11,314 nucleotides of DNA. It comes from Acidimicrobiaceae bacterium (GTDB lineage Bacteria > Actinomycetota > Acidimicrobiia > Acidimicrobiales > RAAP-2). Numbering within the stretch: position 1 is the first letter of the stretch; each line of letters opens with the position of its first letter. Below the pieces are notes generated by a model. It had not been told where the DNA came from. It worked only from the letters and a program-made list of their open reading frames with translations, and searched no databases. The stretch covers positions 3,004 through 14,317 of the forward strand of contig PLSY01000325.1 of NCBI GenBank assembly GCA_003164275.1, read 5' to 3'. Below are positions 1-6,521 of the stretch, one piece after another. The position numbers and the translations under genes were made by a program.

Positions 1-743
1 TCGTGGACACCTGGTGGCAAACCGAGACCGGCGGCATATTGATAACGCCGCTTCCCGGCATCACCGCCACCAAGCCAGGTGCCGCCATGACGCCTTTTCC
101 CGGCATATCGGTTGACATCATCGACAACGATGGCGTCTCGGTGGGCAACGATGAAGGCGGCTACCTCGTCATCACCCAACCGTGGCCGGGCATGTTGCGC
201 GGCATATGGGGAGACGACGAACGTTATAAGGAGACTTACTGGGCCCGGTTTCCTGGGAAGTACTTCGCCGGCGACGGCGCCAAGCGAGACCAGGACGGCG
301 ATATTTGGCTCCTCGGGCGGGTCGACGACGTGATGAACATCTCGGGCCACCGAATCTCAACCACCGAAATCGAGCATGCCCTCGTAAGCCACCCTGCCGT
401 GGCAGAGGCCGCCGTCGTGGGTGCCAGCGATGCCACGACGGGGCAGGCCATCGTTGCATTCGTGACCGTGAAAGGGACGGGATTCGACGACGCCGCTGAG
501 GGCGAGTTGTTCGTGGCCGAGTTGCGTGATCATGTCGCGCACGAGATTGGGCCGATCGCCAAACCAAGGCAGATCATATTGTCACCCGAGCTTCCCAAGA
601 CCCGCAGTGGCAAGATCATGCGACGACTGTTGCGCGACGTGGCCGAACATCGAGACTTAGGCGACGTGACGACCTTGCTCGACCCGACGGTCGTGAATGC
701 GATCAAGGGACGTATGAATAGCGGCGCTGAGGATCAGGAGTAG
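1..743 (+). CDS. acs: Acetyl-CoA synthetase, C-terminal part (5' end outside window)
   Basis: AMP-forming acetyl-CoA synthetase of the ANL superfamily, which makes acetyl-CoA from acetate, ATP and CoA in the cytoplasm. The visible 246 residues open within the adenylate-binding motif DTWWQTETGG, diagnostic of Acs. Then come the hinge and C-terminal domain: DGAKRDQDGDIWLLGR (residues 91-106), the VDDVMNISGHRIST segment (107-120), and PKTRSGKIMRR near residue 204. Its lysine (codon 612-614) is the conserved catalytic Lys for adenylation and the usual target of regulatory acetylation by Pat-type enzymes. The codon at position 3 is an internal Val (GTG), not a start; the family is about 650 residues long, so roughly 400 residues lie upstream of the window. 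The gene ends in TAG and converges on cysE. Family assignment is secure; a propionyl-CoA synthetase-like specificity cannot be fully excluded without the N-terminal acyl pocket. Confidence 0.95.
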   Translation, partial: VDTWWQTETGGILITPLPGITATKPGAAMTPFPGISVDIIDNDGVSVGNDEGGYLVITQPWPGMLRGIWGDDERYKETYWARFPGKYFAGDGAKRDQDGDIWLLGRVDDVMNISGHRISTTEIEHALVSHPAVAEAAVVGASDATTGQAIVAFVTVKGTGFDDAAEGELFVAELRDHVAHEIGPIAKPRQIILSPELPKTRSGKIMRRLLRDVAEHRDLGDVTTLLDPTVVNAIKGRMNSGAEDQE

Positions 744-784
744 CCAAGGGGCTGATGCCACGTCCCATCGTCGTAGTCGTGGGT

Positions 785-799
785 GCCGACGACGTCGGC
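785..799. terminator. Possible bidirectional terminator hairpin between acs and cysE
   Basis: A perfect inverted repeat GCCGAC-gac-GTCGGC sits in the 72-bp gap between two converging genes. It could end transcription from both sides. There is no T-run on either strand, so a classical intrinsic terminator is not shown; GC-rich actinobacterial terminators often lack one. Confidence 0.35.
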
Positions 800-815
800 G
801 GGCTGATGCGCTCCC

Positions 816-1517
816 TCAGATGGAGAAGTCCTCGCCGGACCACACTCCCGCCGGGGACGGCCGGGCGTCGGTGCCGTTGGCGTGCCCGTTCACCGCTGTC
901 TCGAGGTGGTCGACGCGGCGAAGGAGGGACTGGAGGCTCGTGCCCACCAGGTCCGGCATGAGGGTCTCATCCGGCTCGGGCAGCGCCGCTTGGGGACGGG
1001 GGCGACTGCGGGCGATGACCTGGCCCGGCACACCGACTACCACCGAGTGGGCGGGCACCGGTCTCACCACCACCGCATTCGCACCGATCCGGCTGTCATG
1101 GCCGACGGTGATGGGGCCGAGCACCTTTGCGCCGGCGCCGATCGTCACCCGATCCCCCACTGTCGGGTGACGCTTCCCCTTGCTCAGGCTCGTGCCGCCC
1201 AGAGTCACACCTTGGTACAGGGTGACCTGTGCACCGACTTCCGCCGTCTCACCGATGACCACGCCGGTCGCGTGGTCGATGAATAGACCTTCGCCAAGAA
1301 CAGCGGCAGGGTGGATGTCCACACCGGTGACCGAGCGGGTCACGGTGGACAGAAGGCGGGCCGCCAACTTGGCATTGTGTTGCCATAGCCGGTGGCTTAT
1401 CCGGTAACTCCAGACGGCATGCAGCCCCGGGTAACAAAGGATGATCTCGACTGCAGAGCGGGCCGCCGGGTCACGGTCACGTGCGGCTTGCAAGTCTTGG
1501 CGCAGGGTTGCCAGCAT
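816..1517 (-). CDS. cysE: Serine O-acetyltransferase
   Basis: Transfers acetyl from acetyl-CoA to L-serine, giving O-acetylserine, the first step of cysteine synthesis. The 233-residue protein has a short helical N-terminus (about 1-60) and then a left-handed beta-helix of hexapeptide repeats (about 62-168). [12 protein letters not shown] holds D81/H82, and KRHPTVGD holds H117; these match the catalytic Asp/His pair and second His of E. coli CysE. GVPGQV (162-167) closes the helix. A 65-residue tail follows, with a predicted helix ([20 protein letters not shown]) and a terminal GEDFSI. The last residue is Ile, the residue that inserts into the CysK active site in the known cysteine synthase complex. 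I chose the ATG at 1517, two bases after the cysK stop; a TTG two codons earlier would overlap cysK. No strong Shine-Dalgarno is seen, so translation is probably coupled to cysK. Confidence 0.93.
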   Translation of the reverse strand: MLATLRQDLQAARDRDPAARSAVEIILCYPGLHAVWSYRISHRLWQHNAKLAARLLSTVTRSVTGVDIHPAAVLGEGLFIDHATGVVIGETAEVGAQVTLYQGVTLGGTSLSKGKRHPTVGDRVTIGAGAKVLGPITVGHDSRIGANAVVVRPVPAHSVVVGVPGQVIARSRPRPQAALPEPDETLMPDLVGTSLQSLLRRVDHLETAVNGHANGTDARPSPAGVWSGEDFSI

Positions 1518-1519
1518 GG

Positions 1520-2455
1520 TCAATCGGTGAGGCCTTCGAACAAGGCGGTCGACAGGTAGCGCTCTCCGAAGTCGGGAAGCACCACGACGATCAATTTGCC
1601 GCTGCTCTCGGGGCGGGCGGCGACGTCAAGTGCAGCCCACAACGCAGCTCCTGACGAGATCCCGACGAGCAATCCTTCTTCCCGGGCGGCCCGTCGGGCC
1701 AGGTCGAAGGCATCTTCATTGGCGACGGCGATGATCTCGTCCACGATGCCCGTGTCAAGGACGGCCGGGACGAAGCCGGCGCCGATGCCCTGAATGGGGT
1801 GGGGGCCCTTCTGCCCACCGGAGAGTACGGGTGACGCAGCCGGTTCAACGGCGATCATCTGCACCGACGGCTTACGCTCCTTCAACGCCTCACCAACGCC
1901 GGTGATTGTTCCTCCGGTGCCAACCCCGGCCACGACGACATCGACCTCACCGTCAGTGTCGTTCCAGATCTCCTCGGCGGTTGTGGCCCGATGGATGGCC
2001 GGGTTGGCCGGGTTGTCGAATTGCTGCGGAATGAAGTAGCGGAGATCTTCCTTGGCGAGCTCCTCGGCCTTGGCGATCGCGCCAGGCATGCCGTCAGGGC
2101 CCGGGGTGAGCACGAGCTCGGCACCGTATGCCCGCAAGATCGCGCGTCGCTCCTTGCTCATGGTTTCAGGCATCGTGAAAGCACACCTGTACCCGCGTGC
2201 GGCGCACACCATGGCCAGCGCGATACCCGTATTCCCGCTGGTGGGCTCCAAGATGACGGTATCGGGCCCAATCAGCTGGGCCTCTTCGGCGGCATTGAGC
2301 ATGGCCACACCGATGCGGTCCTTCACGCTGTGTGCCGGGTTGAAGCTCTCGAGCTTGGCCACGACTTTCGCGTCGAGGTGCTCGGTCAACCGGCGGAGTC
2401 GGACCAAAGGGGTGTTCCCGACCAGCTCGGTGATGTCTTCGGCGATCCGTGTCAT
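1520..2455 (-). CDS. cysK: Cysteine synthase A (O-acetylserine sulfhydrylase)
   Basis: PLP-dependent enzyme that joins sulfide to O-acetylserine to give L-cysteine. The 311-residue length is typical of CysK. Visible motifs in order: [10 protein letters not shown] (11-20); [11 protein letters not shown], with the PLP-binding lysine K45; PTSGNTG (71-77), the substrate-binding loop; GVGTGGT (177-183), which binds the PLP phosphate; and ISSGAA (266-271), whose Ser contacts the PLP pyridine nitrogen. The open frame reaches back to 2608, but the ATG at 2455 is preferred: a good Shine-Dalgarno (AGAGAGG) lies six bases upstream and the family begins at this point. It is the first gene of a cysK-cysE operon. 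The motif set fits CysK better than cystathionine beta-synthase (no CBS domains) or threonine dehydratase. Confidence 0.95.
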   Translation of the reverse strand: MTRIAEDITELVGNTPLVRLRRLTEHLDAKVVAKLESFNPAHSVKDRIGVAMLNAAEEAQLIGPDTVILEPTSGNTGIALAMVCAARGYRCAFTMPETMSKERRAILRAYGAELVLTPGPDGMPGAIAKAEELAKEDLRYFIPQQFDNPANPAIHRATTAEEIWNDTDGEVDVVVAGVGTGGTITGVGEALKERKPSVQMIAVEPAASPVLSGGQKGPHPIQGIGAGFVPAVLDTGIVDEIIAVANEDAFDLARRAAREEGLLVGISSGAALWAALDVAARPESSGKLIVVVLPDFGERYLSTALFEGLTD

Positions 2456-2720
2456 AGTGAGCCTCTCTGAACTCAGCCGGCCGAGCCGACCCTTAAGTTT
2501 TCCAATAAACCCGAGTATGTTAATCAGGATTACCTGGGAGTAGGGCCTTTGGTCCCAAACTCGAGCCGAGTTCGCCTGGATTCCGAGACACGACACGGCC
2601 AGCGACACGCCCGGGGAGAAATTCCATTGGTCGCCCCAAGCTCATGGTCGATGGTCAACGGACCACCATGTGCTCGTGCCGGCAGGCTCCATGAAGGCGA
2701 GAATGAGAGCGTCTTTTCGG

Positions 2721-2888
2721 CTACCTGCGGTCCAGGATCTGGCCCAGCACGGTTGCCACCGGTCCGTCAGCGAACTCGAGGGCGTGGGCATGGACGCGGA
2801 GTGTGATGGCTGAATTGGCATGACCGGGACGATTGTCCACGGCCCGGACGGCATGCCCCTGGAGAGTGGCACCAAAGCGAGAGGTTCG
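2721..2888 (-). pseudogene. Tyrosine recombinase (phage-type integrase), C-terminal remnant
   Basis: The minus strand reads without interruption for 55 codons to a TAG at 2721-2723 and looks like the end of a phage-type integrase. GHANSAITLRV matches the conserved LGH-x-xPxITLxVY block of actinobacterial integrases, and HALEFADGPVATVLGQILD matches the tail that usually follows. The segment before it (RFGATLQGHAVRAVDNRP) resembles the usual ATLLLxxGxxVxxVxxRLGH region with decay. The catalytic nucleophile position, Tyr in the usual RVYAHAL, is His here (RVHAHAL), and everything upstream, including the catalytic Arg boxes, is missing. It is therefore non-functional. Upstream it stops being recognisable just before the acyl-CoA dehydrogenase fragment. 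Identification rests on motif memory from a short stretch; a chance resemblance is possible but unlikely given the order and spacing. Confidence 0.62.
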
Positions 2889-2913
2889 TTGCCGACAGCG
2901 GAAGCCAGAAGCT

Positions 2914-2983
2914 CTAACCGAGTAACTTCTTTGCGATCACCACCCGCTGGATCTGGTTGGTCCCTCGTAGATCTGGGTGATCG
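2914..2983 (-). pseudogene. Acyl-CoA dehydrogenase 3'-end fragment, frameshifted
   Basis: The minus strand encodes ITQIYEG, then, one frame over, NQIQRVVIAKKLLG followed by TAG at 2914-2916. This is the C-terminus of an acyl-CoA dehydrogenase, including the catalytic-Glu motif YEGTNQIQR. One base is missing at about 2959, where GGA-ACC-AAC has become GGA-CC-AAC. The intact dehydrogenase at 6625-7776 ends in ITQIYEGTNQIQRVVIAKS followed by LLG, so the two are close at protein level; their DNA differs mainly at silent positions (CGG/AGA for Arg, AAC/AAT for Asn). Nothing upstream of ITQ (beyond 2983) resembles the family. It is either a displaced 3' end left by an insertion event or the last trace of a paralogue. 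Confidence 0.8.
2930..2982. repeat. Direct repeat copy A (acyl-CoA dehydrogenase 3' end)
   Basis: This 53-nt stretch aligns with 6641-6694 in the same orientation, with four substitutions and one missing base by my hand alignment. The longest exact block is TCCCTCGTAGATCTGGGTGA plus two more bases (2961-2982). The two copies flank the tetR-SnoaL-DUF1772-FAD oxidase cassette. It may be an att-type repeat or simple homology between gene ends. Confidence 0.8.
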
Positions 2984-3211
2984 CCCAGAGCGTTGTCCCA
3001 TCCCAGTTCAGAGAGTTGCGTTCGCCAGGAATGGTTGAGAATGTGCCAGGAACGACCATTGGTTCCCGCCGATGCGCAGATGCCTGGCAACGGTGAGTAG
3101 GCGGTCAGGAGCAGTCGCTACTGTCTTCGCGTGTCCATTACCGATGAGACACGGTCGACTGGTCATCAACACTGCGATGTCCGACATTCGTCGTACGCCG
3201 AGCTGCCTTGC

Positions 3212-3793
3212 TCAGCCTGGCCTTGTACCGAGCTGATCCACGACCATGGCCAAGCGCTGATCGAAGAACTCTGGGCGCAGCCTGCCGGCCTGGGAGAGCG
3301 TCGCCAGGCCATGAAGAGTGCCCCAAACAACCTCGGTCAGCGTCTCCACGTCGCGGTCGCCAGCCAACGGCGCCAGCGCATCACGTAGCTCTACAAAGGC
3401 CGCTAGCAGCGGAGCTGGTGTGTCGGATTGCCCGAATGCCAGATCGACGGTCAGGGCGAACATGGCCTCGTAGAGGGCGGGGTTCGCTCGAGCGAACTCC
3501 ACATAGGCGTACGCGACCGCTTGGGACTCGGCGTCGACCGAACCGGCCCTCTTGCGCGCGTTGTGCAATAGGACGCCCAGTTCGCCAAACCCCTCCAGGG
3601 CCACGGCGCTCACGATGGCGTCCTTCCCGCTGAAGTGGCTGTAGAGGACCGGCTGACTGTATTCAATGCGATCGGCCAGTCTGCGTGTTGTCACGGACTC
3701 CCAGCCTTCGGCCTCGGCCAGCTCCCGAGCGGCGTTGATGATGATTTGGCGTCGCTGCGCTCGCTCACGTTCCTTTCGATCCTGGCTCGTCAT
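3212..3793 (-). CDS. TetR/AcrR family transcriptional repressor (WHG-type C-terminal domain)
   Basis: A 193-residue regulator with the normal length and build of TetR proteins. Residues 11-57 form the DNA-binding domain: a basic N-terminus (RKERERAQRRQIII), then the helix-turn-helix VTTRRLADRIEYSQPVLYSHF (34-54), with the YSHFSGKDA ending typical of the family. The C-terminal ligand domain carries W157-G-T-L-H-G162, which fits the WHG subgroup (TetR_C_33). It is divergent from the three-gene operon starting at 3990 and separated by a region with two matching inverted repeats, so it very probably represses that operon and itself, released by a small ligand. The ATG at 3793 has only a weak upstream GTAGGG; TAAGAT (3806-3801) would be a -10 so close that the message could be nearly leaderless. 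The ligand is unknown. Confidence 0.92.
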   Translation of the reverse strand: MTSQDRKERERAQRRQIIINAARELAEAEGWESVTTRRLADRIEYSQPVLYSHFSGKDAIVSAVALEGFGELGVLLHNARKRAGSVDAESQAVAYAYVEFARANPALYEAMFALTVDLAFGQSDTPAPLLAAFVELRDALAPLAGDRDVETLTEVVWGTLHGLATLSQAGRLRPEFFDQRLAMVVDQLGTRPG

Positions 3794-3810
3794 CCCTACA
3801 ATCTTATCAC

Positions 3811-3827
3811 CGCTAGCAGAAATAGCG
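3811..3827. promoter_or_regulatory. Putative TetR operator 1
   Basis: Perfect 5+5 inverted repeat CGCTA-gcagaaa-TAGCG in the tetR/SnoaL intergenic region. It lies just upstream of the plus-strand -35 and covers the place where the tetR promoter should be. It has the same half-sites and 7-bp spacer as the copy at 3841. Confidence 0.6.
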
Positions 3828-3830
3828 CTC

Positions 3831-3858
3831 TTGACATAAACGCTAGTTAAGTTAGCAT
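3831..3858 (+). promoter_or_regulatory. Promoter of the SnoaL-DUF1772-FAD oxidase operon
   Basis: A consensus -35 TTGACA (3831-3836), 16-bp spacer and TAGCAT (3853-3858; 4 of 6 matches to TATAAT) point at the operon. The -10 coincides with the right half-site of operator 2, so repressor binding would block polymerase directly. Transcription would start near 3865, leaving a leader of about 125 nt. Confidence 0.55.
3841..3857. promoter_or_regulatory. Putative TetR operator 2
   Basis: CGCTA-gttaagt-TAGCA, the same design as operator 1 with one mismatch in the last base, starting exactly 30 bp further along (about three helical turns, the same DNA face). An extra half-site follows, making a perfect 11-bp palindrome TAGCA-T-TGCTA at 3853-3863. 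It overlaps the spacer and -10 of the operon promoter. Confidence 0.6.
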
Positions 3859-3876
3859 TGCTAGTAATGCAACCTG

Positions 3877-3903
3877 CCGCTCAGGGTTGTCCCTTGCGAG
3901 CGG
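3877..3903 (+). other. Two-tier hairpin in the operon 5' leader
   Basis: CCGCT (3877-3881) pairs with AGCGG (3899-3903), and inside it AGGG (3883-3886) pairs with CCCT (3891-3894) around a TTGT loop. It lies in the leader between the promoter and the SnoaL start. No T-run follows, so attenuation is not shown; it may only stabilise the message. Confidence 0.3.
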
Positions 3904-3989
3904 AGGTTGCGGCGCAGTGCCAACAGCCATGGGAGATGCCTTCGCAAAACATCGGGGCTGATCTCCAACCATCCAAGAGGAGAGTCACC

Positions 3990-4433
3990 ATGTCCGCTAG
4001 CCAAAATGATGGACGCAAACTTGCCGAGCGTTACCTGACCATGTTGAACGACCACGATCCCGATGGCGTCGATGGCTTTGTGGCTGTGGACTACATCAAC
4101 CACAATCCAGCAGTGGAGGACGGGCGTGAAGGCAACCGAGTTTTTTGGAGGGATTTCTTCATTGCGTTTCCAGACATCGAAACGACGATGGACGATCTGG
4201 TGGTGGCCGGCGACCGCGTCGTTGGACGATTCACCTACCGGGGCACTCACAACGGTCCCCTCTATGGAATGCCTGCGACAGGGAAGCCGATTGAGATGCG
4301 TTCCATCGACATCTGGCGGACCGAGAACGGGGAGTTCGTGGAGCACTGGGACGAGCTCAACATGCTCGAACTGTTCCAACAGATCGGCATGATTCCCGCG
4401 TTCGACTTCGGAGATGGCGAGAGCACGCCGTGA
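3990..4433 (+). CDS. SnoaL-like / ester cyclase family protein
   Basis: A 147-residue protein of the SnoaL-like (NTF2-fold) superfamily. Family features: a helical N-terminus (GRKLAERYLTMLNDHD), VDYINHNPAVEDGREG (33-48), FFIAFPDIETTMDDLVVAGDRVVGRFTYRGTH (56-87), the GMPATGKPIEMRSIDIWR stretch (93-110) and a closing EHWDELNMLELFQQIGMIP (118-136). Members include polyketide cyclases that close rings by aldol chemistry, but many act on unknown substrates. The start at 3990 is preferred because AGGAG lies seven bases upstream and the protein then begins where relatives do; an in-frame ATG at 3867 would add 41 unrelated residues. It overlaps the next gene by GTGA, implying coupled translation. Local base composition is less GC-rich (about 45% in 4141-4200 by hand count) than the flanking housekeeping genes, which hints at transfer. 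Catalytic role is not established by sequence. Confidence 0.9.
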   Translation: MSASQNDGRKLAERYLTMLNDHDPDGVDGFVAVDYINHNPAVEDGREGNRVFWRDFFIAFPDIETTMDDLVVAGDRVVGRFTYRGTHNGPLYGMPATGKPIEMRSIDIWRTENGEFVEHWDELNMLELFQQIGMIPAFDFGDGESTP

Positions 4434-4903
4434 CCATCCTTGGCCAGGTACTCGCAACGGTATCCGTGCTTGCCGTAGGGATCGTCTATGGAACAGACGT
4501 GTTCTGCGCGATCATCCTCCGCCCGGCACTGGCACTCGTGGACGACCGGACCCTTGTGTCGACCATGGGCCGAGTGCACGACTTTGGGGACCGAAGGTTG
4601 CGGGTGCCAGGGATAGCGGGGATCGTGACCGCCATAGCAGGAACCGCGATGGTCGCTGGAGCTGGCCATGTGGGTGCCACGATCGCTGGCGTCGTCGCGG
4701 TGGTCGCATTGGCAATCTGGCTTGTCATTTACGCTCGGATCAGTGCCCCCATCAATACCCAGCTCACGGGCGCCGCTCAGCGTGGAGAGACACCAACCGA
4801 CGCTCGGCAGCTTCAGCAGCGATGGGACAGCGTGATTACCGCCCGATCCGGGCTGCAGATGCTGGCGATCCTGGCGCTGTGCACTGTCCTCATTACCGCC
4901 TGA
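4430..4903 (+). CDS. DUF1772 / anthrone oxygenase-like membrane protein
   Basis: A 157-residue integral membrane protein with four hydrophobic segments at about 4-23, 60-78, 82-103 and 139-156. The layout, the APINTQL motif after the third segment (106-112) and the RWDSVITARSGLQ approach to the fourth (131-143) match the DUF1772 family, which includes anthrone oxygenases that oxidise aromatic polyketides without a cofactor; most bacterial members are uncharacterised. It starts with GTG overlapping the stop of the SnoaL gene by four bases, so the two are translated together. The classical WxxxHxxR of the family is only partly kept (WDSVITAR, with Thr/Ala where His would fall), so enzymatic activity is uncertain and a carrier or scaffold role is possible. 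Family call by pattern, not by alignment. Confidence 0.72.
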   Translation: MTILGQVLATVSVLAVGIVYGTDVFCAIILRPALALVDDRTLVSTMGRVHDFGDRRLRVPGIAGIVTAIAGTAMVAGAGHVGATIAGVVAVVALAIWLVIYARISAPINTQLTGAAQRGETPTDARQLQQRWDSVITARSGLQMLAILALCTVLITA

Positions 4904-5010
4904 GGGAGCTGGGCCACCGAGGTCTATTACGCACGCTCACTTGCAGCCGACCGGCATTTGGTGTCACCCCGCACGCAATCTGGACCGATGTGGATGGGCT
5001 CGGGGAGCCT

Positions 5011-5030
5011 ATCCACCGCAAATCGTGGAT
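5011..5030. other. Inverted repeat upstream of the FAD oxidase gene
   Basis: ATCCAC-cgcaaatc-GTGGAT, a perfect 6-bp inverted repeat with an 8-nt centre, in the 163-bp gap between the DUF1772 gene and the FAD oxidase gene. It could be a regulator site or an mRNA hairpin separating expression of the third gene. It does not share half-sites with the CGCTA operators. I see nothing else in the gap except the Shine-Dalgarno at 5054-5059. Confidence 0.3.
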
Positions 5031-5066
5031 CCCCGAATGTTCGCTTAGGACAGGGAGGAATGGAAG

Positions 5067-6446
5067 ATGAGAACGTCAATCGCACTGCGTCGGGCAGGGG
5101 TGTCGTCTGTGCTGGAACCTGGTGATCACGGCTACGCCAACGCGGTGGCAGGATTCGACCTCTCGGTCCCATTCGCACCTGATGTGGTGATCGACGCACA
5201 CTCACCCACGGACGTTTCGTCGGCGATCGCAGTGGTGGCCGAGCGTGAGGAGACTCTCACCGTCATGGGTTCCGGGCACGGGCGCCTCCGCGACGCTCAA
5301 GGAGGTGTGGCCATCACCCTGCGGCACCTCGATTTCGTCGACGTCGACGTAGCCGGACGCTCCGCGCACGTCGGTGCCGGATTGACCTGGGATCCGGTCC
5401 TGATGGCGACCGCCCCTCACGGTCTCGCCGCGGTGTGCGGATCGGCGCCGGGTGTAGGTGTCGTCGGCTACCTCCTCGGAGGTGGAATCGGTCCTCTTGC
5501 GAGTTCCTTGGGGTTCAGCAGCGACCATGTGCGTTCGTTCGACATCGTGACACCAGCGGACGGACTTATCACGGTGTCCGAAGACGACCACTCAGATCTG
5601 TTCTGGGCGCTACGTGGCGGAAAGGGAGGATTCGGTGTCGTCACGTCGGTGACGATCGACCTCCTCGAGGTGACCCACGCATACGGCGGCGGCGTGTACT
5701 TCGCTGCCGAGGACGCGGCCGCGGTCCTGGGTGCCTACGCAGACTGGGCACCCTCCCTCCCCGGATCGTCGACCACGTCGATCGCGCTGCTCCGTCTGCC
5801 TCCCGTGGACGCACTTCCTGAGGCGATCCGGGGCCGGCACGTCGTGCACGTCCGATTCGCCAGCCTGGATTCCGGTGACGCTACGCGAGCACGGCTCGAC
5901 GACATCCGCAGCGTGGCCAGGCGTCTGCTCGACACCGTCGGGGACCTCCCCTACGGGCTGCTGGGGTCGATTCACGGCGACCCCCGAGTCCCGATGCCCG
6001 TTGTCAATGGCACTGCGTCACTGGCCACGCTCGACGGCGACACCGTCGATGCTGTGCTCGGAGCCACTGATTTGGAGGCCGATCGTCCCCTGGCGAGCGT
6101 CGAGATCAGGACCATGGGGCCGGCGACTCGACCAGGTCTTCCGGAAGCAGATGCGGTGGGAGGCCGGTCCACCGCCCACCTATTCAACGTCTACGGCGCA
6201 CCCGTACCCACGCTGACCGATGCCGATCGCATCGCTGCCGTCCGAGGCGTCCTGGGCGCAGTGCAGCCGTGGCGTGCGCCGGTGCACCTTGTCAACTTCG
6301 TCGGGCGGGCCAATGAAGCGGACGCCGTCGTACATTCATGGACCGCAGAGCAAAATGACCGTCTTGACTCGATCCGCGCCCAGCACGACCCCGACGGGCT
6401 GTTTCCTTACGCACGACACGGTGTGTCGAGACCTGGGTTCAACTGA
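5067..6446 (+). CDS. FAD-linked oxidase, berberine bridge enzyme-like (PCMH fold)
   Basis: A 459-residue flavoprotein oxidase. The N-terminal FAD_binding_4 (PCMH) domain spans about 35-205: APDVVIDAHSPTDVSSAI, VMGSGHG with His71 where the family attaches FAD through His, HVGAGLTWDPV, the LGGGIGPLASSLGFSSDHV glycine loop (137-155) and SDLFWALRGGKGGFGVVT (176-193). The substrate domain follows, and the C-terminus HDPDGLFPYARHG (440-452) is the BBE-type closure. The second covalent anchor, Cys in the usual GxCxxVG, is Ala127 (GSAPGVG), so FAD is probably held by His only. Such enzymes oxidise alcohols, sugars or polyketide intermediates with O2 or another acceptor. No signal peptide is seen, so it is probably cytoplasmic. 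GGAGGA lies seven bases before the ATG. It is third in the TetR-controlled cassette; the substrate is unknown. Confidence 0.9.
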   Translation: MRTSIALRRAGVSSVLEPGDHGYANAVAGFDLSVPFAPDVVIDAHSPTDVSSAIAVVAEREETLTVMGSGHGRLRDAQGGVAITLRHLDFVDVDVAGRSAHVGAGLTWDPVLMATAPHGLAAVCGSAPGVGVVGYLLGGGIGPLASSLGFSSDHVRSFDIVTPADGLITVSEDDHSDLFWALRGGKGGFGVVTSVTIDLLEVTHAYGGGVYFAAEDAAAVLGAYADWAPSLPGSSTTSIALLRLPPVDALPEAIRGRHVVHVRFASLDSGDATRARLDDIRSVARRLLDTVGDLPYGLLGSIHGDPRVPMPVVNGTASLATLDGDTVDAVLGATDLEADRPLASVEIRTMGPATRPGLPEADAVGGRSTAHLFNVYGAPVPTLTDADRIAAVRGVLGAVQPWRAPVHLVNFVGRANEADAVVHSWTAEQNDRLDSIRAQHDPDGLFPYARHGVSRPGFN

Positions 6447-6521
6447 GCAGAAGCCCGACAGCGTGCCCGGATGGCCGCGGATCGCTCTGAGCACCCCTCC
6501 AGTTTGTCCAAAGTGATCGCC

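Larger units (their letters stand above)
2456..3211. other. Gene-poor scar between cysK and tetR
   Basis: No intact gene is convincing in these 756 bp. The part next to cysK (2456-2550) is its leader: AT-rich around 2500-2530 with a near-palindrome at 2472-2485 (CTCAGCCGGCCGAG); I cannot place a promoter with confidence. A small hairpin (TGGTC-aacg-GACCA) lies at 2652-2665. The rest holds two minus-strand gene fragments, an integrase 3' end (2721-2888) and an acyl-CoA dehydrogenase 3' end (2914-2983), annotated separately. From 2984 to 3211 I recognise nothing, apart from a weak 52-codon minus-strand frame at 3008-3166. Confidence 0.6.

Noticed and set aside
751..810. Repeated GGGCTGATGC words in the acs-cysE gap
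   Set aside because: Only ten bases, two copies, no symmetry; not distinguishable from chance in GC-rich DNA.
1991..2543. Long plus-strand open frames opposite cysK
   Set aside because: Antisense shadows typical of GC-rich coding DNA; cysK motifs are unambiguous on the other strand.
2456..2608. Upstream extension of cysK to 2608 (51 extra codons)
   Set aside because: The ATG at 2455 has a proper Shine-Dalgarno and matches the family N-terminus; the extension reads like non-coding leader with AT-rich sequence.
3023..3034. 12-nt match TCGCCAGGAATG shared with about 6516-6527, near both direct-repeat copies
   Set aside because: Flanking sequences diverge at once and the spacing from the two repeat copies differs in direction, so it is probably chance.
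3008..3166. 52-codon minus-strand frame in the scar (begins MTSRPCLIGNGHAK)
   Set aside because: No ribosome-binding site, weak codon bias and no family I recognise. It may be part of an older decayed gene, but it cannot be supported.
4414..5070. 218-codon plus-strand frame across the DUF1772 gene and the following gap
   Set aside because: Arg/Trp-rich shadow in another frame of a clear membrane-protein gene; no ribosome-binding site or family motif.
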